Position numbers and translations under genes: made by a program. Below the pieces are notes generated by a model, which worked only from the letters and a program-made list of their open reading frames with translations, was not told where the DNA came from and did not search any database. From Streptosporangiaceae bacterium (lineage in GTDB: Bacteria > Actinomycetota > Actinomycetes > Streptosporangiales > Streptosporangiaceae), in contig JAOPYK010000135.1 of the NCBI GenBank assembly GCA_025964695.1, forward strand, positions 1 through 64,000: a stretch of DNA of 64,000 bases. Direction: 5' to 3'. Positions 18,952 through 27,691 of the stretch are shown here, one piece after another. Position 1 is the stretch's first letter. Every line of letters begins with the position of its first letter.

Positions 18952-19590
18952 TCAGGCGCCCGGCACAACCGGTCCGCTGATCAGCGCCGCGGCCGGCTCG
19001 GCGTAGTCGACCCCGATGATCTCGTCGCCCTCGTAGACCAGGCTGGTCACGCTGGCCAGCCCGCACTGACGGTTCTTCGGGTTGTGCCACAGACGTTTGT
19101 GCTCGGCCCTGCGACGGGCGATCCAGATCGGCAGCTGATGGCTCACGCACACCACCTCGTGCCCCCGGGCGGCATCCCTGGCGGTGGCCGCGGCGGCGAG
19201 CATCCGCTGGGCGAGCTCCTCGTAGGGCTCTCCCCAGGAGGGCCGGAAGGGGTTGCGCAGCAACGGCCAGTTGGCGGGCTTCTTGAGCGAGGCCTCGCCG
19301 TGACCGAACTTCATGCCCTCGAACCGGTTGGCCGCCTCGATCAGCCGCTCATCGACGCCAACCGGCAGCCCGAAGGTCTCGGCCAGCGGGGCGGCGGTCT
19401 CCTGGGCGCGTTCCATCGGAGAGCAGAACAGCGCGGTGACGTCTCGCCCGGCGAACCACTTGGCCGCGGCCTCCGCCATGAGCACCCCGTTCTCACTGAG
19501 GTGATAGTCGGGCAGCCTGCCGTACAGGACGCCCTGGGGATTGTGCACCTCACCGTGCCGCAGCAGGTGAACGACGGTCGTCTCAGTCAT
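18952..19590 (-). CDS. Histidine phosphatase family protein (MSMEG_4193-type phosphomutase)
   Basis: A protein of 212 aa. The phosphohistidine motif LLRHGEVHNP is at residues 9-18, the proton-donor region is FCSPMERAQETAAPLAE, and the second histidine is in VVCVSHQLPIWIARR. FEGMKFGHG matches the actinobacterial subgroup often named putative phosphomutase. The natural substrate is unknown. In many actinobacteria it sits next to the ResA-like gene, as here, where it lies 67 bp upstream on the same strand. Confidence 0.85.
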   Translation of the reverse strand: MTETTVVHLLRHGEVHNPQGVLYGRLPDYHLSENGVLMAEAAAKWFAGRDVTALFCSPMERAQETAAPLAETFGLPVGVDERLIEAANRFEGMKFGHGEASLKKPANWPLLRNPFRPSWGEPYEELAQRMLAAAATARDAARGHEVVCVSHQLPIWIARRRAEHKRLWHNPKNRQCGLASVTSLVYEGDEIIGVDYAEPAAALISGPVVPGA

Positions 19591-19892
19591 GGGTGTTCTC
19601 AGTCATGGCCGCACCAGCCTACCCGTGGACCTGCCACGGCCCGCCCTGGGCCCCGTAGCCCCTTGCCGTTCGGCCCCGTCCGGCGACGGCGAGGGTCAAG
19701 GGCAGGGCGGTGGCCATCCGGAAGGTCATGCTCGCCCCGGGCACCTCGACGATCTGGGGCATCGGCCTCCTCGTCTGGGGTGGCTACCCCGTGACCAACG
19801 GCATCGTCGTCAAGTACTCCTGAGCCCTGCGAGCCGGGGTCATGCGCCGGACAAGGCGTCGAGCGCATGATTCCGGTGCCGTGACCCGTCCT
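19591..19892. other. Intergenic gap with one possible microprotein
   Basis: A 302-bp stretch between the phosphomutase start and the lysR stop. Apart from the short plus-strand frame at 19710-19823, I see no gene, hairpin or clear promoter box. A duplicated ATGACTGAGA is present at the phosphomutase start (minus strand, about 19581-19607), with the outer copy out of frame. Confidence 0.4.
19710..19823 (+). CDS. Possible 37-residue membrane microprotein
   Basis: A short GTG-initiated frame that encodes VAIRKVMLAPGTSTIWGIGL and ends PVTNGIVVKYS. It has one hydrophobic segment (WGIGLLVWGGYP) and a basic N-terminus, as expected for a single-pass peptide. AGGGCAGGG just upstream could serve as a ribosome site. 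Third-position GC is high but so is the background. It is not recognised as a known family; it may be a real microprotein or chance. Confidence 0.35.
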   Translation: MAIRKVMLAPGTSTIWGIGLLVWGGYPVTNGIVVKYS

Positions 19893-20795
19893 TCAGACCG
19901 GGGTGACCGCGGCCTCACGGAGGGCTTCGAGGGTGGCGCGGATGGCGGGACGGCGGGCGGCCTCGGCTCTCCAGACCGCGTAGACCCGCCGGATGAGCGG
20001 CGGCCGGAGCGGTACGATCCGTACGCCTTCGGGCACGTCGCAGCGGCCGAGCCGGGGCAGGATCGAGACGCCCAGCCCGCCCGCGACCAGTGCCAGCTGG
20101 GTGGCGTACTCGTACACGTAGTGGTCGATCACCGGTTCCACCCCGGCGGAGCGGAGCGTGTAGGTGAGCCACTCGTGACAGATCGAGCCCGGCGTCGAGC
20201 TGATCCAGCGGTCCCCGGCGAGCTCCTTGAGGGCGATGTCCGTACGGCCGGCCAGCGGATGGTCGGCGGGCAGCGCGGCATCGGCGATGTCCTCGCAGAT
20301 CGTGCTGCGGGCCAGGCCCTCGGGCAGGGCCAGCGGATCGTTCTCCCAGTCCTGGACGACGGCCAGATCGAGGTCCCCGCGCAGCGCACGGGGGATGCTC
20401 TCGTTGGGATCGGACTCGCTCAGCATGATCCGTAGCTGCGGATGCCGGCGGCGCAACAATGCCAGCGAGCCCGGGCCCAGCCCGCGGACGGCGGTGGGAA
20501 ACGACGCCACCGTCAACTCTCCGACCACCGCGCCGCGGTGCGCCTCCAGGTCGGACTTCGCCTCCTCGACCAGCGACAGGATGCGTCCGGCATGGCCGAC
20601 CAGCAGCTCGGCGGCGTCGGTCAGGCGTACGCCCCGGCCGTTGCGCTCGAACAGCTTCTGGCCGGTCTCCCGCTCCAGCTTGGCGACCTGCTGGGAGACG
20701 GCCGAGGTCGTGACGTGTAGTGCGTCGGCCGCGGCGCTCACCGAGCCGTGGGTCGCCACCGCATGCAGGGCGCGTAGCCGCTCCAGGTCCAGCAT
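19893..20795 (-). CDS. LysR family transcriptional regulator
   Basis: A protein of 300 aa with an N-terminal winged HTH (LERLRALHAVATHGSVSAAA, then LHVTTSAVSQQVAKLERETG), and a periplasmic-binding-like effector domain from about residue 90. The length and layout are standard. The effector is unknown. It is co-directional with hemL (51 bp downstream of the hemL stop) rather than divergent from its neighbour, so the usual LysR target rule does not point to a specific gene. Confidence 0.9.
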   Translation of the reverse strand: MLDLERLRALHAVATHGSVSAAADALHVTTSAVSQQVAKLERETGQKLFERNGRGVRLTDAAELLVGHAGRILSLVEEAKSDLEAHRGAVVGELTVASFPTAVRGLGPGSLALLRRRHPQLRIMLSESDPNESIPRALRGDLDLAVVQDWENDPLALPEGLARSTICEDIADAALPADHPLAGRTDIALKELAGDRWISSTPGSICHEWLTYTLRSAGVEPVIDHYVYEYATQLALVAGGLGVSILPRLGRCDVPEGVRIVPLRPPLIRRVYAVWRAEAARRPAIRATLEALREAAVTPV

Positions 20796-20846
20796 GTAAG
20801 CGATGCTACGCGCTCACCGGGTGCTCCGTTAAGTGCTGAGCCTGGC

Positions 20847-22139
20847 TCAGGAGGCGGCGGCCGCCGCGCGGGCGGCGTGCGGCATGGCCTCGGCGATGCG
20901 ATCGAGGGCTGCGTCGTCGTGGGCCGCGGACAGGAACCACACCTCGTAGGCCGAGGGCGGCAGATACACCCCGTGGTCCAGAGCCGCGTGGAAGAACGCC
21001 GCGTAGGCCTTGCCGTTCTGCTGCTGGGCGGCCTCGAAGTCATGGACCTCCTCCTCACGGAAGAAGACCGAGAAGAGGTTTCCGGCGGTCTGCAGCCGAT
21101 GCGGCACGCCTTCCTTGGACAGGGCCTCGGATGCCAGCCGTCCGACGATCGAGGCGGCCCGGTCGACGGCCGCGTAGACCTCGTCGGTGGCCTCGCGCAG
21201 GGTCGCCAGACCCGCCGCGGTGGCCAGCGGGTTCCCGGACAGGGTGCCGGCCTGGTAGACGGGCCCCGCCGGCGCCAGATGGTCCATGACGTCGGCGCGC
21301 CCGCCGAAGGCCGCCGCCGGCAGCCCGCCGCCCATGACCTTGCCGAAGGTGACCAGGTCTCCGGCCACGCCCTCCCGGCCGTACCACCCCGACCGGGTCA
21401 CCCGGAAACCGGTGAGCACCTCGTCGATGATCAGTAGCGCGCCATACCGTTCGCAGAGCGTCTTGAGCAGCGCGTTGAAGCCGTCCTCCGGGGGCACCAC
21501 GCCCATGTTCGACGGGCTGGCCTCGGTGATGACGCAGGCGATCTCGTGTCCGTGGTCGGCGAAGGCCTGCTCCACGGCGGTGGCGTCGTTGTAGCGCAAG
21601 ACCAGCGTGTCCGCGGTGGTCGCGCCCGTCACCCCCGGAGTGTCGGGCAGCCCCAGCGTGACGACCCCCGAACCGGCCGCGGCCAGCAGTGCGTCGACGT
21701 GCCCGTGATAGCACCCGGCGAACTTGACGATCTTCGAGCGGCCGGTGAAGCCCCGGGCGAGCCGGATCGCCGACATCGTCGCCTCGGTGCCCGAACTGAC
21801 CAGGCGTACCTTGTCCACGGGGGTACGGCCGACGATCTCCTCGGCCAGCTCGACCTCACCCTGCGTCGGCGTGCCGTACGAGGTGCCGCGCGCCGCCGCG
21901 GCCTGGACCGCCTCGACCACCCGGGGGTGAGCGTGACCGAGGATCATCGGCCCCCACGAGCAGATGAGGTCGACGTACTCGTTGCCGTCGGCATCGGTGA
22001 GATACGGTCCCCGTGCGGAGGCCATGAAACGCGGCGTGCCGCCCACGGCGCGGAAGGCGCGCACCGGCGAGTTGACCCCACCGGGCACGACGGCGTTGGC
22101 CCGGTCGAAAAGCTGCTGAGAACGATCCGTGGATGTCAC
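20847..22139 (-). CDS. hemL: Glutamate-1-semialdehyde 2,1-aminomutase
   Basis: A PLP enzyme, 430 aa, that converts glutamate-1-semialdehyde to 5-aminolevulinate in the C5 heme pathway, after HemA. The PLP lysine is in [37 protein letters not shown] at residues 20-37 is the family N-terminus, and [13 protein letters not shown] and [11 protein letters not shown] are conserved. It is separated from the hemB-hemA group by the kinase and Prim-Pol genes. The last ~15 residues are Ala-rich. Confidence 0.96.
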   Translation of the reverse strand: MTSTDRSQQLFDRANAVVPGGVNSPVRAFRAVGGTPRFMASARGPYLTDADGNEYVDLICSWGPMILGHAHPRVVEAVQAAAARGTSYGTPTQGEVELAEEIVGRTPVDKVRLVSSGTEATMSAIRLARGFTGRSKIVKFAGCYHGHVDALLAAAGSGVVTLGLPDTPGVTGATTADTLVLRYNDATAVEQAFADHGHEIACVITEASPSNMGVVPPEDGFNALLKTLCERYGALLIIDEVLTGFRVTRSGWYGREGVAGDLVTFGKVMGGGLPAAAFGGRADVMDHLAPAGPVYQAGTLSGNPLATAAGLATLREATDEVYAAVDRAASIVGRLASEALSKEGVPHRLQTAGNLFSVFFREEEVHDFEAAQQQNGKAYAAFFHAALDHGVYLPPSAYEVWFLSAAHDDAALDRIAEAMPHAARAAAAAS

Positions 22140-22232
22140 GCCACCAGTCTGTCAGCCCTTGATTCCGATCCGGTGAATACCCTTGACCTCGCATAGCGGT
22201 GCCCGATATTCCACCACTACGACTAGGGGGAT

Positions 22233-24011
22233 GTGAAGGTGACGGATGGTTGGACGGCCCCGGGATTCTTCCATGTGCGGGAGTTGGGCGGAGGATCCTC
22301 CGGGCGGATCTTTCAGGCCGTCGACGACATCACCGGGACCGAAGTCGCGATCAAATACCTGAGCGACCGGCTGCTCGGCGACAACGCCTTCGTCACCCGC
22401 TTCCGGGAGGAGTCCCGGCTGCTGGCGCACCTGGAGGACCCCAACCTCGTCGACTTCTACGACTACGTGGAGTCGACGACCGAGGGCCGAGCGGCGGTCA
22501 TCATGGAACTGGTCGACGGCGTCAGCCTGCGCAAGGTGCTCGCCACCCAGGGTCCGGCGGGCCCGCTGGGCGCGCTCGCCGTGCTCAGCGGCTCGCTGCT
22601 GGCCATGGCCGCCGCTCACCAGGCCAGGATCGTGCATCGCGACTACAAGCCCGCGAATGTGCTCATCCGCCGGGACGGGCTCAGCAAGGTGGTCGATGTC
22701 GGTGTCGCGTCGAGGGCGGGCGGTGCCCCCCTGTATCTCGCCCCCGAGCAGTGGCTGGGCGCGCCACCGGACCAGGCCGCCGACCTCTACGCCGCCACCG
22801 CCGTCTTCTTCGAGTGCCTCACCGGCAGCCCGCCCTACCCGGCGAAGTCCTCGACGGCTTTGGAGAAGGCCCACCGGTCCGGCCCCATTCCGATCGAGTC
22901 GGTCCCCGGGCCGCTCCGTGACCTGATCGCCGCCGGCCTGGCGAAGGACGCTGCGGCCAGACCTGCCTCGGCCGCCGAGTTCCTCGGCCACCTCGAGGAC
23001 GCGGCCGTCGAGGCGTACGGACCCGCCTGGGAGGCCCAGGGGCACGGCCGGCTGGCCGAGATGACCACGCTGGCGTCGATGACCGACTGGACCCCGCCCG
23101 TCCCGGCGCCGCCCAGCCCGCCTCAGCCGGCCATCCTGGTCCGGCCCGGGACCGGCGGTTCGCACCGGGCCAGTGTGCTGATCGGCGTGGGTGCGGTGGC
23201 CGCCATCGCGGTCGCCGCCGGCGTGGCCCTGTACGGGGCGAACAGCCGCGCCTCCGGCCACCAGGCCGCCGACACCGGCAGAACCCTCTCACCGGCACCG
23301 ACACCGGCTTCCAGCGGTGGGCGGACCACGGCGCCCCGCAGTGCGGCCACGCCCGACGGGCTGGCCGCCCAGATCTCCAGGGCGGTCTCCGACAGGAAGA
23401 CCGCTTCCTTCGTCTACCGCCGCACGGCCGCGGGCAACGACGCCACCTCCGCGACCGGGGCCTTCCGGGTGAGTTCCAAGACGACCACCGCCTACGACAT
23501 GACGGTGTGGAATCCGGCCGGAGGCCCGGAGTCCAACAAGAAGCTCCGCACGATCCTGGTCGGCGGCATCGCCTACGTGGCCTCGGGCGGCTGGCATCCC
23601 GCGCCCGCGGTCCGGGTGCCCGCCGGCAGGGACGCCCCGCACGTCTACGGCTCGATGGCCGCCAACACCCGGTGGGCCACGTCGACCTTCAACGTCCTGG
23701 CACTGCTGCACGCCAGCACGACGATGAAGGCGGTGCCGTGGACCGCGGCGGGCGGCACGGTTAAGGGGTTCAGCTACAGCGGCGCCGCCGCGCTGGCCAA
23801 GCTGGGGCGGGAGCAGTCGGTCGCACCGCTCTACGAGCAGTACCCCGACGGCCGCTTCAAGGTCGTCTACACCCTCAAGGTCGGAGCGGACCACCTGCCG
23901 CAGCGCCTGGACGTGAAGCTGCAGTGGGTCGCCGCGCCGAGCAAGCAGACGACCTTCCACATCGTCTACTCACGCTGGGGCCGCAAGGCCGCCATCACGG
24001 CTCCCGTCTGA
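22233..24011 (+). CDS. Membrane-anchored Ser/Thr protein kinase with atypical catalytic motifs
   Basis: 592 aa. The cytoplasmic kinase domain (1-~265) has glycine loop GGGSSG (19-24), K41 (VAIKYL), a probable partner E60, HRDYKPANVLI (D137, K139, N142) in place of HRDLKP, and DVG (155-157) in place of DFG. The segment from D155 to APE (170-172) is only 18 residues, so the activation loop is unusually short. One TM helix lies at ~314-335. The outside domain (~370-592) resembles mycobacterial LppX/LprG-like lipoprotein folds in pattern only. The GTG at 22239, eight bases after AGGGGG, is an equally good start. Confidence 0.8.
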   Translation: MKVTDGWTAPGFFHVRELGGGSSGRIFQAVDDITGTEVAIKYLSDRLLGDNAFVTRFREESRLLAHLEDPNLVDFYDYVESTTEGRAAVIMELVDGVSLRKVLATQGPAGPLGALAVLSGSLLAMAAAHQARIVHRDYKPANVLIRRDGLSKVVDVGVASRAGGAPLYLAPEQWLGAPPDQAADLYAATAVFFECLTGSPPYPAKSSTALEKAHRSGPIPIESVPGPLRDLIAAGLAKDAAARPASAAEFLGHLEDAAVEAYGPAWEAQGHGRLAEMTTLASMTDWTPPVPAPPSPPQPAILVRPGTGGSHRASVLIGVGAVAAIAVAAGVALYGANSRASGHQAADTGRTLSPAPTPASSGGRTTAPRSAATPDGLAAQISRAVSDRKTASFVYRRTAAGNDATSATGAFRVSSKTTTAYDMTVWNPAGGPESNKKLRTILVGGIAYVASGGWHPAPAVRVPAGRDAPHVYGSMAANTRWATSTFNVLALLHASTTMKAVPWTAAGGTVKGFSYSGAAALAKLGREQSVAPLYEQYPDGRFKVVYTLKVGADHLPQRLDVKLQWVAAPSKQTTFHIVYSRWGRKAAITAPV

Positions 24012-24016
24012 CCGAG

Positions 24017-24085
24017 GGCGCCGGAAGCCGGGCGCCGGAAGCCAGGTGCCGGAAGCCAGGTGTTACAAGCCAGGTCCGGAAATCA
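24017..24085. repeat. Tandem array, 14-bp unit
   Basis: Four 14-bp units plus a partial fifth, consensus GGYGCCGGAAGCCA, fill the gap between the convergent kinase and Prim-Pol genes. The first three units are nearly identical; the last two are decayed. There is no coding function. It is one of seven short intergenic arrays with unrelated units in this window. Confidence 0.75.
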
Positions 24086-24089
24086 GGCG

Positions 24090-24728
24090 TCAGAAGTCAT
24101 AGGTGTCGGCGAGGACTTCCAGGAACCGCAGCGGATCCGGCAGCGGGGAACCGTCCGGCGTCCGGATCCAGCCGACCTCACGGCCGTTGGGAAGTACGGA
24201 CGGCGGAGCGACCACATAGCTCTCCCGGCAGTGCCAGCGCATGCCCGGGGTCTCCGCGATGTTCTCCGGAGAGCAGTCCAGATGGCACGACCACCATTCG
24301 TCCTCGTCGTCGGGAGCGCCCCGGGTGGCGACGAAGAACAGATACCGGTCCGCGCCGAACGCGGCCACCGGACCGACCTGGCCGCCCTCACGGACGATCC
24401 TTCCGAGCGCCAGGGCACCCACCTCGGCGGGGACGTCGAGGACATCGAAGACCCGGCCGGTCGGCAGGATGACGTTTGCGGCGGGGTCCTCGGACCACCA
24501 CCGGTTCACCACCTCGACATCGGTGGTGGCCTGCATCGCCCATGCCGCCGACAGCGGATGGGCGGCGGGATCCGGGCAGCCGAGCCGGTCACAGGAACAC
24601 GATCGGTCGCCGTCCACGGGCGCCCGGGCACCGCGGACGCAGGCCCATCCCAGCCCGGCGTATCCCCGCGCCGCCGTGGCCATGCGATCGCGCGTGCGCT
24701 GTCGCCTGCTCCCTCCGACCGTCAGCAT
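24090..24728 (-). CDS. Stand-alone bifunctional primase/polymerase (Prim-Pol) N-terminal domain protein, probably inactive
   Basis: A protein of 212 aa with the pattern of the actinobacterial Prim-Pol N-terminal family: AARGYAGLGWACVRG, a Cys-containing CSCDRLGCPDPAAHPLSAAW, ATTDVEVVNRWW, then NVILPTGRVFDVLDVPAEVG. The DxD metal site is reduced to FDVLDVP, lacking the second acidic residue at the expected spacing, and no helicase or PriCT domain follows. Catalysis is therefore doubtful. GAGGGGGAG precedes the ATG at 24728; another ATG lies one codon upstream. The role is unknown. Confidence 0.7.
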   Translation of the reverse strand: MLTVGGSRRQRTRDRMATAARGYAGLGWACVRGARAPVDGDRSCSCDRLGCPDPAAHPLSAAWAMQATTDVEVVNRWWSEDPAANVILPTGRVFDVLDVPAEVGALALGRIVREGGQVGPVAAFGADRYLFFVATRGAPDDEDEWWSCHLDCSPENIAETPGMRWHCRESYVVAPPSVLPNGREVGWIRTPDGSPLPDPLRFLEVLADTYDF

Positions 24729-24922
24729 CATCGCTCCCCCTCGATTAGGCGGCCGACCAGCGCCGCAGGCCACCCTCTGCACTGGCCTCGAGGCGGCACG
24801 GTCAGCTGAGAGCCGCAGGCTCTTAGTAACCGATGATGACGGGCCAGGTCGACGGCCCACGCGCCAACCCCCGGAAAACGACCCCAAGTGACTAGACGCG
24901 CATGATCAGCGGCAGGAAATCA

Positions 24923-25074
24923 CGCGCGAGCGAAGCGAACGCCATAAACACGAGCGGGCGCGCGGCGTCTGGACTGAGGAGCGCACGCAGCGAGGTACGA
25001 GCGAGCACGCGACGAGGGAAGACACCGCGTCAAAGCGCCCGCGAGGCGCGCGAGCGAAGCGAACGCCATAAACA
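24923..25074. repeat. Repeat block: 28-bp direct repeats flanking dispersed repeat copy A
   Basis: A perfect 28-bp direct repeat (core GCGAAGCGAACGCC) at 24923-24950 and 25047-25074 brackets 96 bp. Those 96 bp (24951-25046) match 18138-18243 in inverted orientation, sharing GTCTGGACTGAGGAGCGC and several further blocks. The block lies between the Prim-Pol promoter region and the hemB stop. The stretch 24729-24922 between the Prim-Pol start and this block holds no gene that I can see. Confidence 0.75.
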
Positions 25075-25078
25075 AGCC

Positions 25079-26059
25079 TCACAGCCCGCGGGCGACCTCG
25101 GTGGCCCAGTAGGTGAGGACGATGTCGGCCCCGGCCCGGCGGATCGAGGTGAGCGACTCCAGGATGACCCGGTCACGGTCCACCCAGCCCTGCGCGGCGG
25201 CGGCCTCGACCATCGCGTACTCCCCGCTCACCTGGTAGGCGGCGACCGGCACGTCGACCGTGTCACGCACCCGGCGGACGATGTCGAGGTAGGAGCCGGC
25301 CGGCTTGACCATCACCATGTCGGCACCCTCGTCGAGGTCGTGGAGGACTTCGCGGATGGACTCGTCGGCATTGGCCGGGTCCTGCTGGTAGGCCGACCGG
25401 TCACCGAACTGCGGAGCGCACTCCGCGGCCTCCCGGAAGGGGCCGTAGAAGGCGGAGGCGTACTTGACGGAGTAGGCGAGGATCGCCACTCCGGAGTAGC
25501 CGGCCCGGTCGAGAGCGGACCGGATGGCCCGGACCTGACCGTCCATCATGCCGCTGGGCGCCACCACGTCGGCGCCCGCCGCGGCCTGGGCGACCGCGAT
25601 CGAGGCGTAGCGCTCCAGTGTCGCGTCGTTGTCGACCTCACCGGCGGAGGTGAGCAGGCCACAGTGCCCATGGTCGGTGTACTCGTCCAGGCACAGATCC
25701 GACATGATCACGGTGCTGTCGCCGAGATCGGCCGACAGGTCGCGCAGAGCCTTCTGCACGATCCCAGCGGGATCGTCGGCGGCCGAGCCCCGGCCGTCCT
25801 TCACCGCCGGGATGCCGAACAGTATGAGGCCGCCGACCCCGGCCTCGACCGCCTCGTGCGCGGCCTTGCGCAGTGTGTCGGGGGTGTGCTGCACGACCCC
25901 GGGCATCGACACGAGCGGCTGGGCCTCGCTGATGCCCTCCTTAACGAACATCGGGAGCACCAGATCGGCCGGGCTGAGCCTGGTCTCCGCCACGAGCCGG
26001 CGTATGGCGGTCGTGCGCCGCAGCCTCCGCGGTCGCGCGATGGGGAACTCAGCACTCAT
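25079..26059 (-). CDS. hemB: Delta-aminolevulinic acid dehydratase (porphobilinogen synthase)
   Basis: Condenses two 5-aminolevulinate molecules to porphobilinogen; 326 aa. The two active-site lysines are in LAYSVKYASAFYGPF and MVMVKPAGSYLD. The metal-site region reads CLDEYTDHGHCGLL, with one cysteine and Asp/His residues in place of the full three-cysteine zinc site, which suggests the magnesium-dependent type. It is the last gene of the hemACDB cluster, 72 bp after hemD. GATC-containing inverted repeats (for example CGTGATCACG at 26082-26091) lie in that gap. Confidence 0.96.
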   Translation of the reverse strand: MSAEFPIARPRRLRRTTAIRRLVAETRLSPADLVLPMFVKEGISEAQPLVSMPGVVQHTPDTLRKAAHEAVEAGVGGLILFGIPAVKDGRGSAADDPAGIVQKALRDLSADLGDSTVIMSDLCLDEYTDHGHCGLLTSAGEVDNDATLERYASIAVAQAAAGADVVAPSGMMDGQVRAIRSALDRAGYSGVAILAYSVKYASAFYGPFREAAECAPQFGDRSAYQQDPANADESIREVLHDLDEGADMVMVKPAGSYLDIVRRVRDTVDVPVAAYQVSGEYAMVEAAAAQGWVDRDRVILESLTSIRRAGADIVLTYWATEVARGL

Positions 26060-26131
26060 GATCGGACCTCGTCATTCCCTTCGTGATCACGCGGCCGATC
26101 GCCGAACGATCACATGATCACGCAGGCGTGG

Positions 26132-27691
26132 TTATCTGCGTTTCTTGGCGCCGCGGCGCATCTGGCTGGGCTTACGCAGCGGCTCGCCCGCGGCGATCTG
26201 AGCGTCCCTGCGCTTGGTACCGTACTCCGCCAGCGCCTCGGCCAGGGCCGATACGGACGGCTTGTCCGCCATCACGTCGACGCGCAGCCCGTACTCCTCC
26301 GCGGTCTTGGCGGTCTGCGGGCCGATGACCGCGATCACCGTGACGTTGTGCGGCTTGCCCGCGATCCCGATGAGATTGCGCACCGTGGAGGACGAGGTGA
26401 ACAGCACCGCGTCGAATCCGCCGCCCTTGATGGCCACCCGGATCTCCTCGGGCGGCGGCGCCGCTCGTACGGTCCGGTAGGCGGTGACGTCGTCGCACTC
26501 CCAGCCCAGGTCGGTGAGCCCGGCGATCAGGGCGTCCGTGGCGATGTCGGCGCGCGGCAGCAGCACCCGGTTGATCGGGTCCAGGTCCTCGTCGTAGGGC
26601 GGCCAGATCTCGAGCAGGCCCTCACTGGACTGGTTCTCGCCGGGCATCAGGTCGGGGGTGACCCCGAACTCGACCAGCGCGGCGGCCGTCTGCTCGCCGA
26701 CCGCGGCGACCTTGAGGCCGGCGTACGCCCGTGCGTCCAGCCCGTACTCGCCGAACTTCTCGCGTACGGCCCGTACCGCGTTGGTGGAGGTGAAGACCAC
26801 CCATTCGTACCGGCCGGTCACCAGGCCCTTGATGGCGCGGTCCATCTGCTGCGGCGTCCGCGGCGGCTCCACGGAGATCGTCGGGACCTCCTCGGGCACC
26901 GCGCCGTACGATCTCAGCTGTTCGGAGAGGCCGACCGCCTGCTCCTTGGTACGGGGCACCAGCACCCGCCAGCCGAACAGCGCCTTGGTCTCGAACCAGG
27001 AGAGCTGGTCGCGCCAGCCGACCACATCGCCCACGATGATCATCGCGGGGCTTTCCATGCCCTTGGTCTCGGCGTAGAGCCGGTTCAGGGTGGTGACCAC
27101 GGTCTCCTGCTCGGTGGTCGTGCCCAGACTGGTCATGGCGACCGGTGTGGAGTCCCGCCGGCCGACCGCCATCAGGCCCTTTGCGACGTCGCTGACCGCG
27201 CCTTCGGCCCCCAGGATGACCAGCGTGGCGTCCTGCGAGGAGTAGTCCTCCCAGTCCACCCCGCCCTCGGCGGCGTTGATGACCCGCACCTCGCGGGTCT
27301 TGCCGTCGGTCAGCGGAATCCCGGCGTACCCGGGTACGGCCGTCACGGCCGAGACACCCGGGACCACCTCGAAGTGCAGGCCGGCCTTGACGCAGGCGGC
27401 GGCTTCGGCCGCGATGTCGCCGCCGAGCCCGGGATCGCCCGGAGAGAGCCGGACCACCGTCTTGCCCGCCCTGGCCGCCTTGGCGACCAGTTTGATCGGG
27501 TCCACCTCCGCGGAGTCCAGGATCTCGGCATCGGAGCGGCAGTGCGTCAGGAACTCCGGGTCACATCCCGTGCGGTCGAGGACGACCACATCGGCCTGCG
27601 CGAGCTTGGCCACGGCCCGCAGGGTCAGCAGGCCAGGGTCGCCCGGTCCGGTGCCGACGAAGGAAACGAGAGGACTACTCACGGGGTTCAA
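26132..27691 (-). CDS. hemD: Fused uroporphyrinogen-III methyltransferase / uroporphyrinogen-III synthase
   Basis: A two-domain protein of 519 aa. Residues ~8-250 form the SUMT/CobA methyltransferase (FVGTGPGDPGLLTLRA, VVRLSPGDPGLGGD, PAMIIVGDVVGWRD), which makes precorrin-2. Residues ~260-500 are the HemD synthase (FGWRVLVPRTKEQA, WVVFTSTNAVRAVREK, VLFTSSSTVRNL), which makes uroporphyrinogen III. The fusion places the branch point to siroheme and cobalamin beside heme and is usual in actinobacteria. It overlaps hemC by 17 bp. The basic C-terminus (MRRGAKKRR) is also typical. Confidence 0.95.
   Translation of the reverse strand: MNPVSSPLVSFVGTGPGDPGLLTLRAVAKLAQADVVVLDRTGCDPEFLTHCRSDAEILDSAEVDPIKLVAKAARAGKTVVRLSPGDPGLGGDIAAEAAACVKAGLHFEVVPGVSAVTAVPGYAGIPLTDGKTREVRVINAAEGGVDWEDYSSQDATLVILGAEGAVSDVAKGLMAVGRRDSTPVAMTSLGTTTEQETVVTTLNRLYAETKGMESPAMIIVGDVVGWRDQLSWFETKALFGWRVLVPRTKEQAVGLSEQLRSYGAVPEEVPTISVEPPRTPQQMDRAIKGLVTGRYEWVVFTSTNAVRAVREKFGEYGLDARAYAGLKVAAVGEQTAAALVEFGVTPDLMPGENQSSEGLLEIWPPYDEDLDPINRVLLPRADIATDALIAGLTDLGWECDDVTAYRTVRAAPPPEEIRVAIKGGGFDAVLFTSSSTVRNLIGIAGKPHNVTVIAVIGPQTAKTAEEYGLRVDVMADKPSVSALAEALAEYGTKRRDAQIAAGEPLRKPSQMRRGAKKRR

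Noticed and set aside
24923-25074. 28-bp direct repeats as phage or plasmid att sites
   Set aside because: Only 96 bp lie between them, with no integrase, tRNA or cargo gene nearby.
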